Shown: one piece after another, positions 1 through 11,204 of the stretch
Layout: each line of letters starts with the position of its first letter
How positions within the stretch are numbered: position 1 is the first letter of the stretch
NCBI GenBank assembly: GCA_032622095.1
Contig: CP136065.1
Span: 150,171,577-150,235,576 of the forward strand
Origin: Siphonodentalium dalli
Lineage: Eukaryota > Mollusca > Scaphopoda > Gadilida > Siphonodentaliidae
Direction of reading: 5' to 3'
Length of the DNA stretch: 64,000 nucleotides
Position numbers and translations under genes: made by a program
Notes under the pieces: generated by a model
What the model saw: only the letters and a program-made list of their open reading frames with translations
Database searches by the model: none
Told to the model about the DNA's origin: nothing

Positions 1-950
1 ATGCATTCTGTTTGATGGGAGGTAACTCTATATAATCATCATGTGCATTTATCGCTTAAAATTTAATAAACTGAATGATAGTATTGCCCAGCTTTCTTGA
101 TGATCGGAATCCATTTATGTGAAGTGCCATCTTAAAATGTTTAATATGTTGGTGGATCATTGGATATTAACAGTGTAGGGGATTAAAATGTATTAATTTG
201 CAACTAGCATAATTATGATACACAAAAAAAAAACACTTGACAAGTTAACATTGGTATGAATGCACGTTCATCGATTAGAAGAAACTAAAGCTAACACTAA
301 CTAGACCGTAGATGCAGGCCTTTATATTGGTCTAATTTGGGGACATCGGACACGGCGTGCCGACCATGGTTCGTCACGTCGTGATAAATTTTGTTAAATC
401 TAAACCCGTGAAATGCAATATCTGGGCTTCTAACAGGACATATATCTCACAATAGAATGGATATATTTCCATCCTGTACTAGTTTAATTGAAGTTTTATT
501 ACATTTCTTTAATAAATCCTGCCCTTTTAAATAGATATGACATATGATATATATCCAATTTTAGAGTGTGTATTTGTTTAAAAAAAAACAAACAAAAAAA
601 CAATTTGGGGACATCTCTTTAATTTGGGGACATCGTTAAACGCCGTGAATTTGGGGTAATTTAAAGGCCTGGTAGATGTCTTGACTTTTGGCATGCATGT
701 AGTGATTATCTAGTCACTTATATACTATATCTTGCTCCAACATTGTCAAAAAACCAGTTTTACAAGTGCTACATGTACTGACGCAGAGCTGACAAGATCT
801 CCAGATGTGAAAATGCAGCAATTGTCACGTCAATTGAGCTCCATAAAACAAACATTTAGTTGGGAGTCCCCATAACCGGGAAAGAATGAGCCGATTCGAA
901 AATATATGAATCAGAGAGCTGATCCCGAATCTTATTCCCGATGTCGACAC
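1..950. other. AT-rich sequence without recognisable gene
   Basis: No coding exon or RNA gene is seen. The phrase TTTGGGGACATC occurs three times (about 338-350, 604-615 and 621-632), and A-runs are common. It is probably the remains of an old repeat, but no ends could be defined. Confidence 0.4.
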
Positions 951-1450
951 CGAATCAAATCTTCTAAGCTTTGTAGGGCTCTACATTGGAGAAGATCGTG
1001 TATGAATTTGGCGGAAATTAGTGCTAAACATATTTGTGTCAGTTTTGGTGCCCCTCCCCTCCCTATCCATGACTCATAACAGCCCCACATTTGACATAAT
1101 TAATTTTTTTTTATCAACTTTTAGTTCCCCTCCCCTCCTTGCATACCTGATTCGAACAGTGCCAAATCATGCAGATGACTAGGTATAAGTTTTGGTGAAA
1201 ATCTGAAACAAAAATATTTCATCATTTGTGCTGGCCCTCCCCTTCTTCTGCCCCTGACACCAACAGTGTCATTTTAGCATATTTAAGACACCAACAGCAT
1301 CACTTTAGAATATTTAACCTGCACCATTATCTTCCTCATAAAACATTACCCATGTTACGCCCCTTTGGTGCCATCTAGATGGTCCCCCATTAAGTTATAG
1401 AATACAGACAGACATTCACAAATATAGGCACAATATGTGGTGCCTTTAAC

Positions 1451-2698
1451 CAGGGTTTCCGCTAGGGATCGGGGGAATGGGTCCGGTAGCTGCTATGGGG
1501 GAAACCCAGTACCGGTAAATAATTAAATATATGAAGACTGATTTATCTGTAATTTCGCCATTTCCGTACCGGCCGGTGTATACATGTATATAAGTCGCAA
1601 CTTTCTAACCCAATTTCCCTTATTAAAAACTTCCTGCAACTTATGTCTTGAGGGGCATTTTTCATCAGACGGCGATCACAGGTAAGCAACAAGACAAAAT
1701 GCCGGCGCAAACTAAATCTAAAAAGATGATAAATCCGATATAAAAAAAACCCATTCTCACTTTATTTTATTCCCTGTCTCACACATTTATATCAATTTAT
1801 ATGTATTAGTATCTGATAATTCAACTGCAAAAGAGCAGCAAAACATTGGGCGTCCTTGACCTGATTAATAATTGTGGACACGTGCATGATATTCAATGAC
1901 TGCAGTATACATGTAATAGCTTTTATTATCTCTATTATTGTGACACAGTTAACTGCACGTGTCTGCAAATTTCTACTGGATGACGTCACATCGGAATGAT
2001 TATCTAAGCCAGCCCGGGAACGAGCATTAGACAAACTCTTACTCTGAATGAGGGCACGCATGGTCAGCGTGTTATTCTTTAATGGGGCATTAACGCGAAG
2101 CCGCGAACTTGTGTATGTTGCACAAAGATTCTTTTATGATGATCGCCATTAGCCCAAGCGTTTTCAAGCTTCAGTTCGCGACAATAAGCCAAGTCGCAAT
2201 TTTATATTACTATAAATGATACAATATTTGTGTGTTTCCTCATGCATCAAACTATACACACGTTTTATACAATTTGGAATAATGATGAATAAATTTAGTC
2301 CAAACGCCTCGTCAATATTCACATCAAGATAATAAATGAGGCAGTTTTTTATGATCCACGTTACCATACTCTGAAGTAAATTGAACCAATGATATCTCCC
2401 TTGATAGGGAATTCCCCACCCATCACGTGGGGGAATCCCGTGGAACTATTTGTGGGGTGTCACTATTTATGGTTTGTTCATGTTATTTTTTTTTTCTGAA
2501 GATGGACTGTGTCGATTCCATTTGGTCATTATTAATGAAAATAAGGTTAAATATCATATATAGCCTGCCGAGACAGACAAGACTGAATAAGTTTTTAATA
2601 ACGTCATTTATTTGTGTATGAGCGGGATTTCATGGCAAAGGTCGGCAGGGGGAATGGGTCTGGGCGACGGACCCCCAGCCGGCCTGGCGGAAACCCTG
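1451..2698. mobile_element. Non-autonomous hAT-like DNA transposon, 1248 bp
   Basis: The ends are inverted: CAGGGTTTCCGC at the left and GCGGAAACCCTG at the right. CAGGG termini are typical of hAT elements. The flanks repeat CTTTAAC (1444-1450 and 2699-2705), or the 8-mer CTTTAACC if the shared C is counted, which fits hAT 8-bp duplications. Just inside each end the phrase GGGGGAATGGGTC recurs. No transposase frame is visible, so movement would need an enzyme supplied elsewhere. The call rests on the termini and the duplication; family membership within hAT is inferred. Confidence 0.78.
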
Positions 2699-2950
2699 CT
2701 TTAACCAACACAATTTGATTCCTCAAATCATGGGAGAAGAACGTGTATTAATTTGCAGGAAATTTGCCCTAAACATTTTTTATCATATAGGAGATATAGC
2801 ACAGTAGCAATGTTATATTTATTGCCTCCGAAACATGCCGAGCCGAGCTGGCCCTTAGAACATGCTTGGGACTATACAACAGTAACAACACACCAGGTGC
2901 CTATTTTTAGAAGCAAATTTGATTTTTGAGACAGTGCAAATTTTTTTGGA

Positions 2951-3035
2951 TTGGGTGGGATACGAACCCTGGCCCAACGGCGAGCGCGCCTTGCGACTCA
3001 AAGTCCGACGTCAATACCACACGGTCACCGAAGCC
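2951..3035 (-). repeat. tRNA-Leu/Ser-like pseudogene or SINE head
   Basis: Read on the minus strand, the segment has a box A-like GGTGACCGTGTGGT, an anticodon-arm-like GTCGGACT with AGTC opposite, a long variable region, and a box B-like GGTTCGTATCCC. The order and spacing match a class II (Leu or Ser) tRNA. The anticodon loop does not give a sensible Leu or Ser anticodon and the acceptor stem does not pair, so this is not a working tRNA. A tRNA-derived SINE head is the likeliest origin. Confidence 0.5.
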
Positions 3036-3439
3036 ACACCAAAAAAGGAAGCTCGAATGGCCGCTGTATTCTGACGTCGCACTTAGGACACTATATGCAC
3101 ATTTTAAGGTCTCATTTTTTATCAGTTTCTGTTGATCCTCCCCTCTCAATCCCTGATGCAGGCAGCGCCACTTTTGACATATTTAAACCACAAAATGAGA
3201 CTCATTATGAAGATGAAAATTAAATATAAAATTGGTGGAAATCGGCAACTAAACAAATTTGTGTCAAATTTAGTGACCCCCATCTCCCACCCAAACTGCA
3301 CCAATTTGGCGTATTTAGAATACACAATTATATTCCTCATATCGTGGAGAAGAATATATATCAATTTGGTGGAAATTGATACCAAATATATTTTTTTTAT
3401 CAATTTTGGTGCCCCACTCCCCTTCAGTGCAACCCTGAG

Positions 3440-4144
3440 GCCAAAGAGAAATAAACATCTGATTTGGGTTACATGTCAGAAAAAAAGAGTTGTTTGGTAG
3501 GCTTGACATTTTTTATTTTTTTTATTTTGACACAGTCTTATGGACTTCCATATCTTGTGCAAGATAAAAATAATAAGTGTCAATGACACTGTAGCTCAAC
3601 TTAGGTAGGTGAATAATTTAATGGTTGACAGTAAATGGAGGAATTAGGAAAGGTGCTAATTGAAATGTCTAAGTAAGACAAGATGTAAATGTGCAGAGAG
3701 ACAAAAAAATAAATATTGGTGGAAGAAGAAATGGAATGACAATGTATATGAATGAACAATGTTACTCTCGGGCTCCAAATAAAAGTGCAGGCCCCAATAA
3801 TAGTGCAGGGGGGAAATTCCATTGAAAGTTAATAAAAGTGCAGACCCAAATAATAGTGCAGGGGAAACTGAGCAAAACATCAACTGTTAAACATATTATT
3901 TTTACAGTTCGTGTAGGTCAAGTATAGGAATCAACATAGTACGGTATGTGTCATGTGGTGTTTTATTCAGTATTTAAATGTTCACATGTGTGTCATATAT
4001 TTGAATATGTACATGCATAAAGATATAAACTCATCATTTTGGTATCAGAGTCATATAGAAATCTTGAGTTTGTGCTGATTTCAATTTTCATAGCCTCAAA
4101 ATTAATAAACATGCAGACCCAAATAAGCACTGTGCAGGGGGGGA
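3440..4144. repeat. Short dispersed repeat with GTGCAGGGG phrases
   Basis: The phrase 'aataatagtgcagggg' or close variants occurs near 3797, 3850 and 4122, with 'gtgcagacccaaata' before two of them. No coding exon is seen. It leads directly into the satellite that follows. Confidence 0.35.
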
Positions 4145-5150
4145 AATTTCCATGTTTTTTTGGCTAATGACCCCCAAAATGACTCGTTCCCATCTACATG
4201 TCGATATCAACATTCATGACAAGTTTCATAATGATCGGATTAGGGATGTGGTCTGTAGGGTGTGCCAAAGGATTTAGTGATGAAAAGAGTAAATTCTAAA
4301 ATGGCCACCGGCGGCCATGTTTTTTTGCCGAATGACCCCAAAATGACTCGTTCCCATCTACATGTCAATGTCAACATCCATGACACGTTTCATGAAGATC
4401 AAACAAACAGATCGGTCTATAACCCAAGCTAATGGATTTTGTAGAAATATTTAGTCATACAAAGATTAAAATCCAAAATGGCAATTGGTGGCCATATTTT
4501 TTGGCCAAATGACCCCAAAATGACTCGTTACCATCAAGAGGTCATCCCGATGATCCATATGAAGTTTGGTGATGATCAGATCAGGGATGTGGTATGTAGG
4601 GTGTGTCAAAGTATTTAGTGATGCAAAGAGTAAAATCCAATATGGATGCGGGCGGCCATGTTTTTTGACCAAATGACCCCAAAATGACTCGTTCCCATCT
4701 AGATGTCACCCCGATGATCCATATGAAGTTTAGTGATGATCGGATCAGGGATGTGGGCTGTATGATGTGTCACAGGATTTAGTGATGCAAAGAGTAAAAT
4801 CCAAGATGGCCACCAGCGGCCATGTTTTTGGCCGATTGATCCTAAAATGACTCGTTCCCATCTACATGTAAATGTCAACATTCATGACAAATTTTATGAT
4901 GATCAGACAAACAGTAAGCCTGTAGCCTGCGCCAATGGATTCAAATTTGAAATCCAAAATGGCCACCAGCGGCCATGTTTCTTGGCCGAATGACCCCAAA
5001 AAGACTAGTTCCCATCTACATGTCAATGTCAACATTCATGACAAATTTCATAAAGATCAGACCAAAGATACGACCTGTAGCCCGCACCAAAGGAAATTGT
5101 TGACAGACAAACGGATGACAGACGCCAAAAACATCTCATAAGATCTTTCC
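4145..5150. repeat. Satellite, six units of about 155-177 bp
   Basis: The anchor 'gactcgttcccatcta' or a close variant recurs at 4181, 4345, 4522, 4686, 4849 and 5003, giving spacings of 164, 177, 164, 163 and 154. Each unit also carries 'ggccatgtttttt' and 'tcatgacaa.tttcat.atgatc'. The array ends in 'gacagacaaacggatgacagacgcc'-type sequence near 5102-5126. Minus-strand frames of 60-68 codons inside it are translations of the unit. A core array inside a larger mobile element is possible but was not shown. Confidence 0.8.
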
Positions 5151-5379
5151 CGCAGTCAATCAGATGAATACTATTGTCAGCGTGATTGTTATTCACATTC
5201 GATGTCAACAAATCTCATAAGATCTTTCGCCGCATTCCAAAACATGAATAACTAGTGTGGGCACATCTATAACTTATGATGGTTATACTCAGACATATGG
5301 CCCCAGAAATCAGCATTTTCATATGAACAAAGATAACTATAGAACAAAAAACCAAAACAAACTTTTAAATGTGCCATTA

Positions 5380-6540
5380 AATGTCCTCATAGTGGTGAAC
5401 ATCCATACAAAATTTCATTGAGTTCCGAGCATTACTGTTCAAGTTATGAGCTGAACAGACATCGGATGGACCGAACAACCAACATTTCCAGATAAACAAA
5501 GATGAATAACTCTAGAATGGAAAAGCGGAACAGAACAATGGAACCCCCTATTGAATGTCCTCATAGCAGTGAATATCCATACCAAATTCCATTGAGATCC
5601 CAGCACAATTGTTGAAGTTACAACATGAACAGACACCAGATGGACTAAAAAGCCAACATTTCCAGATAAACACAGATGAATAACTCTAGAAAGGAAGAGC
5701 AGTGCAAAACAATGGAACCCCCTATTGAATATCCTCATAGCAGTGAACATCCATACCAAATTCCATTGAGATCCCAGCACAATTGTTGAAGTTACAACAT
5801 GAACAGACACCAGACAGACCAAAAAGCCAACATTTCCAGATGAGCAAAGATGTATAACTCTAGAATGGAATATCCAAACAAAACGATGGAACCCTCTTTT
5901 TGATGTCCTCATAGCAGTGAACATCCATACCAAATTCCATTGAGATCCCAGCACAATTGTTGAAATTACGACATGAACAGACACCAGACAGACCAAAAAG
6001 CCAACATTTCCAGATAAACAAAGATGAATAACTCTAGAATGGAAAAACAAACGATGGAACCCTATATTGAATGATCTCATAGTAGTCAACGTCCGTACCA
6101 AATTTCATTGCGATACGAGCACTACTGTTCAAGTTATGACATGAACAGAAACCAGACGGACCAAAAATCCAACATTTCAAGATAAACAAAGATGAATAAC
6201 TCTAGAATGGAAAATCCGAACAAAACGATGAAACCCTCTATTTAATTTTAATGCCCTCATAGTTGTGAACATCCACACCAAATTTGGTTGAGATCGCAGC
6301 CCAACTGTTGAAGTTACGACATGAACAGACACCAGACGGACCAAAAAGCCACTATTTCCAGATAAACAAAGATGAATAACTCTAGAATGGAAAATCCGAA
6401 CAAAACGATGGAAACCTCTATTTAATGTCCTCATAGTAGTGAACATCCATACCTAATTTCATTGAGATCCGAGCACTACTGTTCAAGTTATGACATGAAC
6501 AGACATCGGACGGACATACGGACGCACGCACGGACAGGTG
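5380..6540. repeat. Satellite, seven units of about 175 bp
   Basis: The phrase 'gaacatccatacca' or a close variant recurs at about 5398, 5573, 5748, 5922, 6090, 6268 and 6441. Each unit has 'gttcaagttatgacatgaacagac', 'ccagataaacaaagatg' and 'aataactctagaatgg' blocks. The 220-codon minus-strand frame (5439-6101) is this array read through, which is why its protein repeats internally. The array ends in a GGAC/GCAC-rich stretch near 6506-6535 and a hairpin. It is a different family from the one at 4145-5150, but similar in unit length and ending. Confidence 0.85.
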
Positions 6541-6548
6541 CAAAACAG

Positions 6549-6580
6549 TATACCCCCCTTTTTTTTTAAAAGGGGGTATA
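6549..6580. repeat. Hairpin closing the satellite array
   Basis: TATACCCCCC and GGGGGTATA pair across a T/A-rich loop. It sits immediately after the satellite and probably marks the end of the element that carries it. It is not assigned as a terminator, because the setting is eukaryotic repeat DNA. Confidence 0.6.
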
Positions 6581-6651
6581 ACTATACATACATAATATAA
6601 ATATATATAATAAATACCGTGTTTTCCACATTTCCAACACACGGTACGAAA

Positions 6652-6768
6652 CGACCAATTGATTTTCTACATGGTACGAAACGACTAAAGAATGCGGTAC
6701 GAAACGACCAAAACATATGGTACGAAACGACCAGATGGTACGAAACGACCACGGCACGAAACATCCTG
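6652..6768. repeat. Minisatellite with GGTACGAAACGACCA core
   Basis: The core GGTACGAAACGACCA and variants appear seven times with irregular spacers. Open frames on both strands read through the repeat and give repeated peptides, so they are not treated as genes. Confidence 0.8.
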
Positions 6769-6779
6769 TACCCGTATAT

Positions 6780-7620
6780 GACAGTAAACAGCAGACACAA
6801 CCATAGCCTTCCAGGAAGGCAATACGGTCCAGTCAACATATATCATCAGTGATGGTATAAGGTATAATTCGGTCCAAACACAAACTTGAAACAGGCAAGC
6901 ACTGTCTGATGACATTGTCTGGAAACCTTCATGGACTGAAAAGTAGTATGTGGGCATCCCTATAAGGAAGTGGCTACCAGTATCCTGCATATCATTATAA
7001 AAGAAATGAGCCTCTGGCACTGATAGCAGGTCCCTACATCGAAGGGATACACAGTAATGGGGCACATGATAAAACCACAGAAAAGGGAGACGAGAACCAA
7101 GGATGGCCTTCTAGAAAATACCTTGATGGATCATCCAGGGAACGAAGTGACACCCCCCCCCCCCCATTTATTTTGGATGCCTGTATTCCACAGTGGAAAG
7201 AAACTGAAAGAGAAAGTGGGGTGGAGTGTAGACTAGTAGATTTTGGGGAATGCCTGACGTAGCGCGCATGCGCGTGTGAGAAAAGAGAGAAAATACTACG
7301 CCGATCCAAGATCACAAACGACCTGCTTGCAAAGATAATCTACTAGTATCTGCATCAGCCGGCCTGTGATATCCACCAACGTGACATCTCGACCACGACT
7401 TGCGGGGACGTCTGCACAATATATTGTGTAAGTAAACTAAGTTTACTTTACTAGTCTTAACGAGTCAAACGACTGTGACCAAGAGATCTCGAGCAGAGAA
7501 GTCATCAGCCTTATATATTTACAATGCAACCGCTACATTATAATAAGTCAAGCAGGAATGTTGATTGTTGTTACTCTTGTCTTGTTGACCCATAGAGTAT
7601 CATTACTGTCATTGTCATTA
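6780..7620. other. No gene seen; contains a C homopolymer
   Basis: The stretch has a run of about 14 C at 7152-7165 and the palindromic GCGCGCATGCGCG at 7260-7273. Frames on the minus strand lack recognisable domains. Nothing else could be supported. Confidence 0.3.
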
Positions 7621-7627
7621 TGACATT

Positions 7628-8557
7628 AAGGTTTAACCAAACCAGTCCAATATGGCCTCCACTGGCTTCAGGGATATGTTTTTTAAATTTTTAAATTGGT
7701 AGAAAAGTATCAAAAACGTCACAAAATTCAAAGAAAACAACAATCAATGTATCATATGTAGTTAACAACACTATACTGGTAGCAGATTAAAAAATATATA
7801 GCACATACTTACCAACCACACTCTTGACTTTGTGCGCACGTACAGACAGAACAGTCAACTAATTTCCATAAAAGAAAGTACAACAGGATTCAGGAGAACT
7901 CCATAAGAAACGCTTTGTTGAGAAATCCACATTTTATAATAACAAAACCTATTTAGTTTAAATTTTCCAAAGCCAGGGTATGTGTTGTTGCTCAACTTCA
8001 CCAGAAAGCAAACAGCTGGATTTGACTGTGACTGTAATAATGCAAGGTCAGATTCCCTCAGCAAGCCAGCTTATAATTTAACATGGCCAGCCTGGTCTAA
8101 ATCCCAATCAGGATTAATCAAGAGATTACTCAATGAGTTCCCACCAGCAAATTTACAATGGATACAGTCATTGCCAAATACTGATGTGTGATATCTGGTT
8201 GTGTCATTTCAAAATTTGATCACTCGCTTCAAAAAAATGAGAATTAAATCATGTTATGTACTGTAATATATGGATTTCTCAACAAAGCGTTCTTGACAGA
8301 GAACTCCCCAACCAGGATTCAGTTTTGTTTGTGGAAATTTTTCAACAACAGACCCTGTAAGTGTAAGTGTGCACAAAGTCATATTTCAGTTCGGAAGAAA
8401 GTATCAACTATTTACAATTTCTGTCACAGGTAAAGTGTTATTTACTACATATAATATACGTATAGTTGTTTTTAGCTTCTCATGTGAAGTTTGTGCCATT
8501 TTTTTCTCCGTTTAAAAAATTACCCAAATTTGAACCGGAGTCCATATTGGAGTGCTT
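7628..8557. mobile_element. Inverted-repeat element A, copy 1
   Basis: It starts with AAGGTTTAACCAAACCAGTCC and runs to the matching inverted end 'ggagtccatattggagtgctt'. The outermost part of that end is displaced to about 10762-10773 by element B. The inverted termini are about 33 bp and imperfect. Copy 2 (24253-29545) has the same interior with very few differences, and a 69-codon frame in each copy (minus strand, 7855-8064 here) has the same translation. No transposase motif was recognised. Copy 1 lacks the three insertions found in copy 2. Confidence 0.75.
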
Positions 8558-8561
8558 CAAT

Positions 8562-10759
8562 GGTTAACCAGGTCGGGCACACATCCAAAACGGTCTACAT
8601 AGCTCATTTTGTCTACTGTAGCCCGATTGAGCTACGTTTTTAATGTGATTTACACACCTCCATCGATTACCGCCATACCACGAAAAAAGCGCATTTCGAA
8701 TTTTCGTTCATTAGTTGTGTACCACTATTGCGTCTACAAAGAAGCAAAAAACCCAACGACTCACCGCGGCTTAGGCGCAATTAACGATGTTTTAATTAAG
8801 ACCTGTTAGCGTTTGGTAGTGAATTTCCCGAAAATATCAGATTTTGCCATAAAAAGTAGGGAACAATCCATTTGTTTTTGCAGGATATTTATTTTTGAAG
8901 GTCAAGAACGTCCAGTTTATGTGGCTCACCTGATTGGATAAAGCGAACAGCTTCACTCGGAGACGAGTATTTGTTAAATGTTTGGCGACCACCATTCAGA
9001 GAAGGCAACCTACGGAAACACGATTCACAACTCTACTTTGAAATTTGGAAGCACCTCGCGTAACATTACAGTTTAATATACAAATATGGTTGTCAATTTG
9101 TCGTTCCGTACATTCCAACAGATAGATGTTACACTGAAATCCCATTAACTCTTTCGTTGCCGAGCTAATTTTACACCTAAATTGCCGGAGAATTTATGAG
9201 AAAACTGATTTTATTGTGGAAAAGTATGATACAATAATAGTCTTCTTCTTATGAAATAATGTTTCAAATATCAAGGACATGTATGTAGGTGATTAGCCAA
9301 AGAATTGCAGGTGAATATTTTGCCGAAGAATATTCACGACAATTAAGGGGCATAACTCCTTGTCATCCAAGGGAAATAACTCCAAATAAGGATTTTTTTT
9401 GCAATAATCCAATTGAAAAATGGCCCACAACCTGCTATATTCAATATTGGTTTTCTGAGACAGTATTCCAACGATGATGATCTGATAAATCTTTCTACTG
9501 TCTTTCTCATTTAAAAACTTGTAAGAATAAATTAGGGTCTAGTTCTGGTATAGCTGGACCATATGTGAGGAGCTACGAAATGCAGGAGCCAATTTAGACT
9601 TTAGTTGCGACAGTTTACTACGAAAATAGCTAGGTTTTTTAATTGAGGAAAATGGCAATTTTGACTGTCAAAAAACAAAACAAAAATTGTGATATATAAT
9701 TAAATCTCTAACTACAAGCTTATCATCATTGTGCTATAAATAAAATAACAAAAATGACACATATGCATGTGGTCTAAGCTGTCACTGAGGCACGCTGGGG
9801 CCTGTGGGAGTTTATAATCACGCCGTTTATTTTAGTGAATTACGTTTTTACCTTGAAAAATAGGTGATTCATTCAGCAAAAACGGCAATTTTGACTATTA
9901 AAAAAACTAATAAAACAATCTAAAGTACACATAATCTTTATTGTAATGTCAGGTTATCATACTATCATGTTTAAATTAGTTAATGCATTGGTAAAATGCA
10001 GATCTTTCATATAAATAATTGTCTAAAAATATTTTTCTGAAATTGTCGGCCATTTTGGATTTCCGACTGCGGATCTTACATTTTTTTTACAAACTTATTT
10101 CATTATTTTAATTTTCAAACGTCTTAAAAAGTATTAAAAATCAGATATATACTGCAGAATTTAATTAGAAACAATTAAAACAATAATTTTATGAAACTTG
10201 AAAAACTTTTATATTATTGTCATACAGTTGTGTCTGTGATCAAAATAATTACGGTTACAATTATGGCCGATAATATCGGCCCTGGCAATTTACCAACCGG
10301 ATATTTGGGCCGATAATATCGGCCCCTGGCAATCAAAGAGTTAAGAACGTACCATTAATCCCCGGCTAAATGCAACCAATCAGATTATCGCCTGCACACG
10401 GATGTTTACGAACACAATTGCGACCGGAACTACCTCAAATTTGATGAAGATTTACATTTTGATCAAGAGATTTTGATGATCATTTCTTACGGTTTTTCAT
10501 GGTAAATTGACCAAAACAAATCGATTTTGAATCGCTCAAAAGGTATTAAAGCCGTGGTGAGTCGTTGAGTTTTTTGCTTCTTTGTTGACGTGATAGTGGT
10601 ACACAACTAATGCACGAAAATTTGAAATGCGCTTTTGTCGTGGTATGGCGATAATCGCAGGAGGCGTGTAAATCACATTAAAAATGTAGCTCAATCGGGC
10701 TACAGTAGACAAAGCGAGCTACGTAGACCGTTTTTGATGTGTGCCCGACCTGGTTAACC
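8562..10759. mobile_element. Element B, 2.2 kb with about 215-bp terminal inverted repeats
   Basis: The left arm 8562-8775 begins GGTTAACCAGGTCGGGCACA. The right arm, about 10545-10759, is its inverted copy with scattered differences. The element lies in the right end of element A copy 1. The target duplication is not clear. The interior holds element C and no recognisable transposase. The long inverted ends suggest a fold-back or Mutator-like non-autonomous element; the superfamily is undecided. Confidence 0.75.
9145..10344. mobile_element. Element C, nested in element B
   Basis: The left end TTAACTCTTTCGTTGCC and right end GGCAATCAAAGAGTTAA are inverted copies with one mismatch and one added base. 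Near the right end GGCCGATAATATCGGCC occurs twice (10264-10280 and 10309-10325), each copy a perfect palindrome. The interior is AT-rich with no coding motif. The ends contain TTAA, but whether that is a target duplication cannot be decided here. Confidence 0.55.
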
Positions 10760-10863
10760 GTTGGCGTTAAGCCTTAATGAATAATGTCAAGCTAGACTGC
10801 TTCAAAAACCTGAAAATAAATTGTAATAAATTAAGCAAGGCCCAAGGACAAGGACTCTATAAT

Positions 10864-11094
10864 TCAAAATGAGATAAATAATAGTTCACTCGAACCTCCT
10901 TTATGTTTAGCGTCAAATGGTTTTGTCTTGTCGATTTGAGTTGTGTCTGTACTCAGTTCTGTATTTGTTGCGTCCACATCTGCAGCAAGAAATTTCTTGA
11001 TGATGAATATTGTGGAGACAATCAATGTGATCGTAGTAACGGAAATTACAACGAACGTTCCTGTTGTAGACGGTTCAGTGTCGTTTGTCTCCAT
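10864..11094 (-). CDS. Candidate first exon of a single-pass membrane protein
   Basis: This is a minus-strand frame starting at an ATG at 11092-11094. Its context GGAAAGATGG has a purine at -3 and G at +4. The translation opens METNDTEPSTT, continues with a hydrophobic segment at about residues 13-34 (FVVISVTTITLIVSTIFII), then KK and a polar Thr/Asp/Lys-rich tail. That pattern fits a short luminal or outer N-terminus with one membrane span. The frame runs to a stop near 10864, but a splice donor such as GAG|GTTCGA near residue 66 could end the exon earlier. No family was recognised and no partner exon was found to the left. It may be chance. Confidence 0.3.
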   Translation of the reverse strand: METNDTEPSTTGTFVVISVTTITLIVSTIFIIKKFLAADVDATNTELSTDTTQIDKTKPFDAKHKGGSSELLFISF

Positions 11095-11204
11095 CTTTCC
11101 GCCGCGCGATGATAATATGTTCCAAGCTATTTTACTATCGATATGAATTATGATCAATATTACAATGAGAAGCTGATTATCTACCTTCCCGCCATTGAAT
11201 CAAT

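Larger units (their letters stand above)
960..3440. repeat. Degenerate tandem repeat array split by a hAT-like insertion
   Basis: A diverged unit recurs, containing 'gtg(t)at(g/t)aatttggcggaaatt', 'tttggtgcccctcccct' and 'catatttaa'. Examples lie at about 990-1120, 1130-1330, 2730-2800, 3120-3240 and 3230-3430. The hAT-like element at 1451-2698 interrupts the array: the text before 1451 and after 2706 belongs to the same repeat. Short open frames here change frame between units and are not genes. Confidence 0.5.

Noticed and set aside
2951-3035. Functional tRNA on the minus strand
   Set aside because: The acceptor stem does not pair and the anticodon loop is degenerate; kept only as a tRNA-like repeat.
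5439-6101. 220-codon minus-strand open frame
   Set aside because: It is the 175-bp satellite read through; its protein repeats with the unit and resembles no family.
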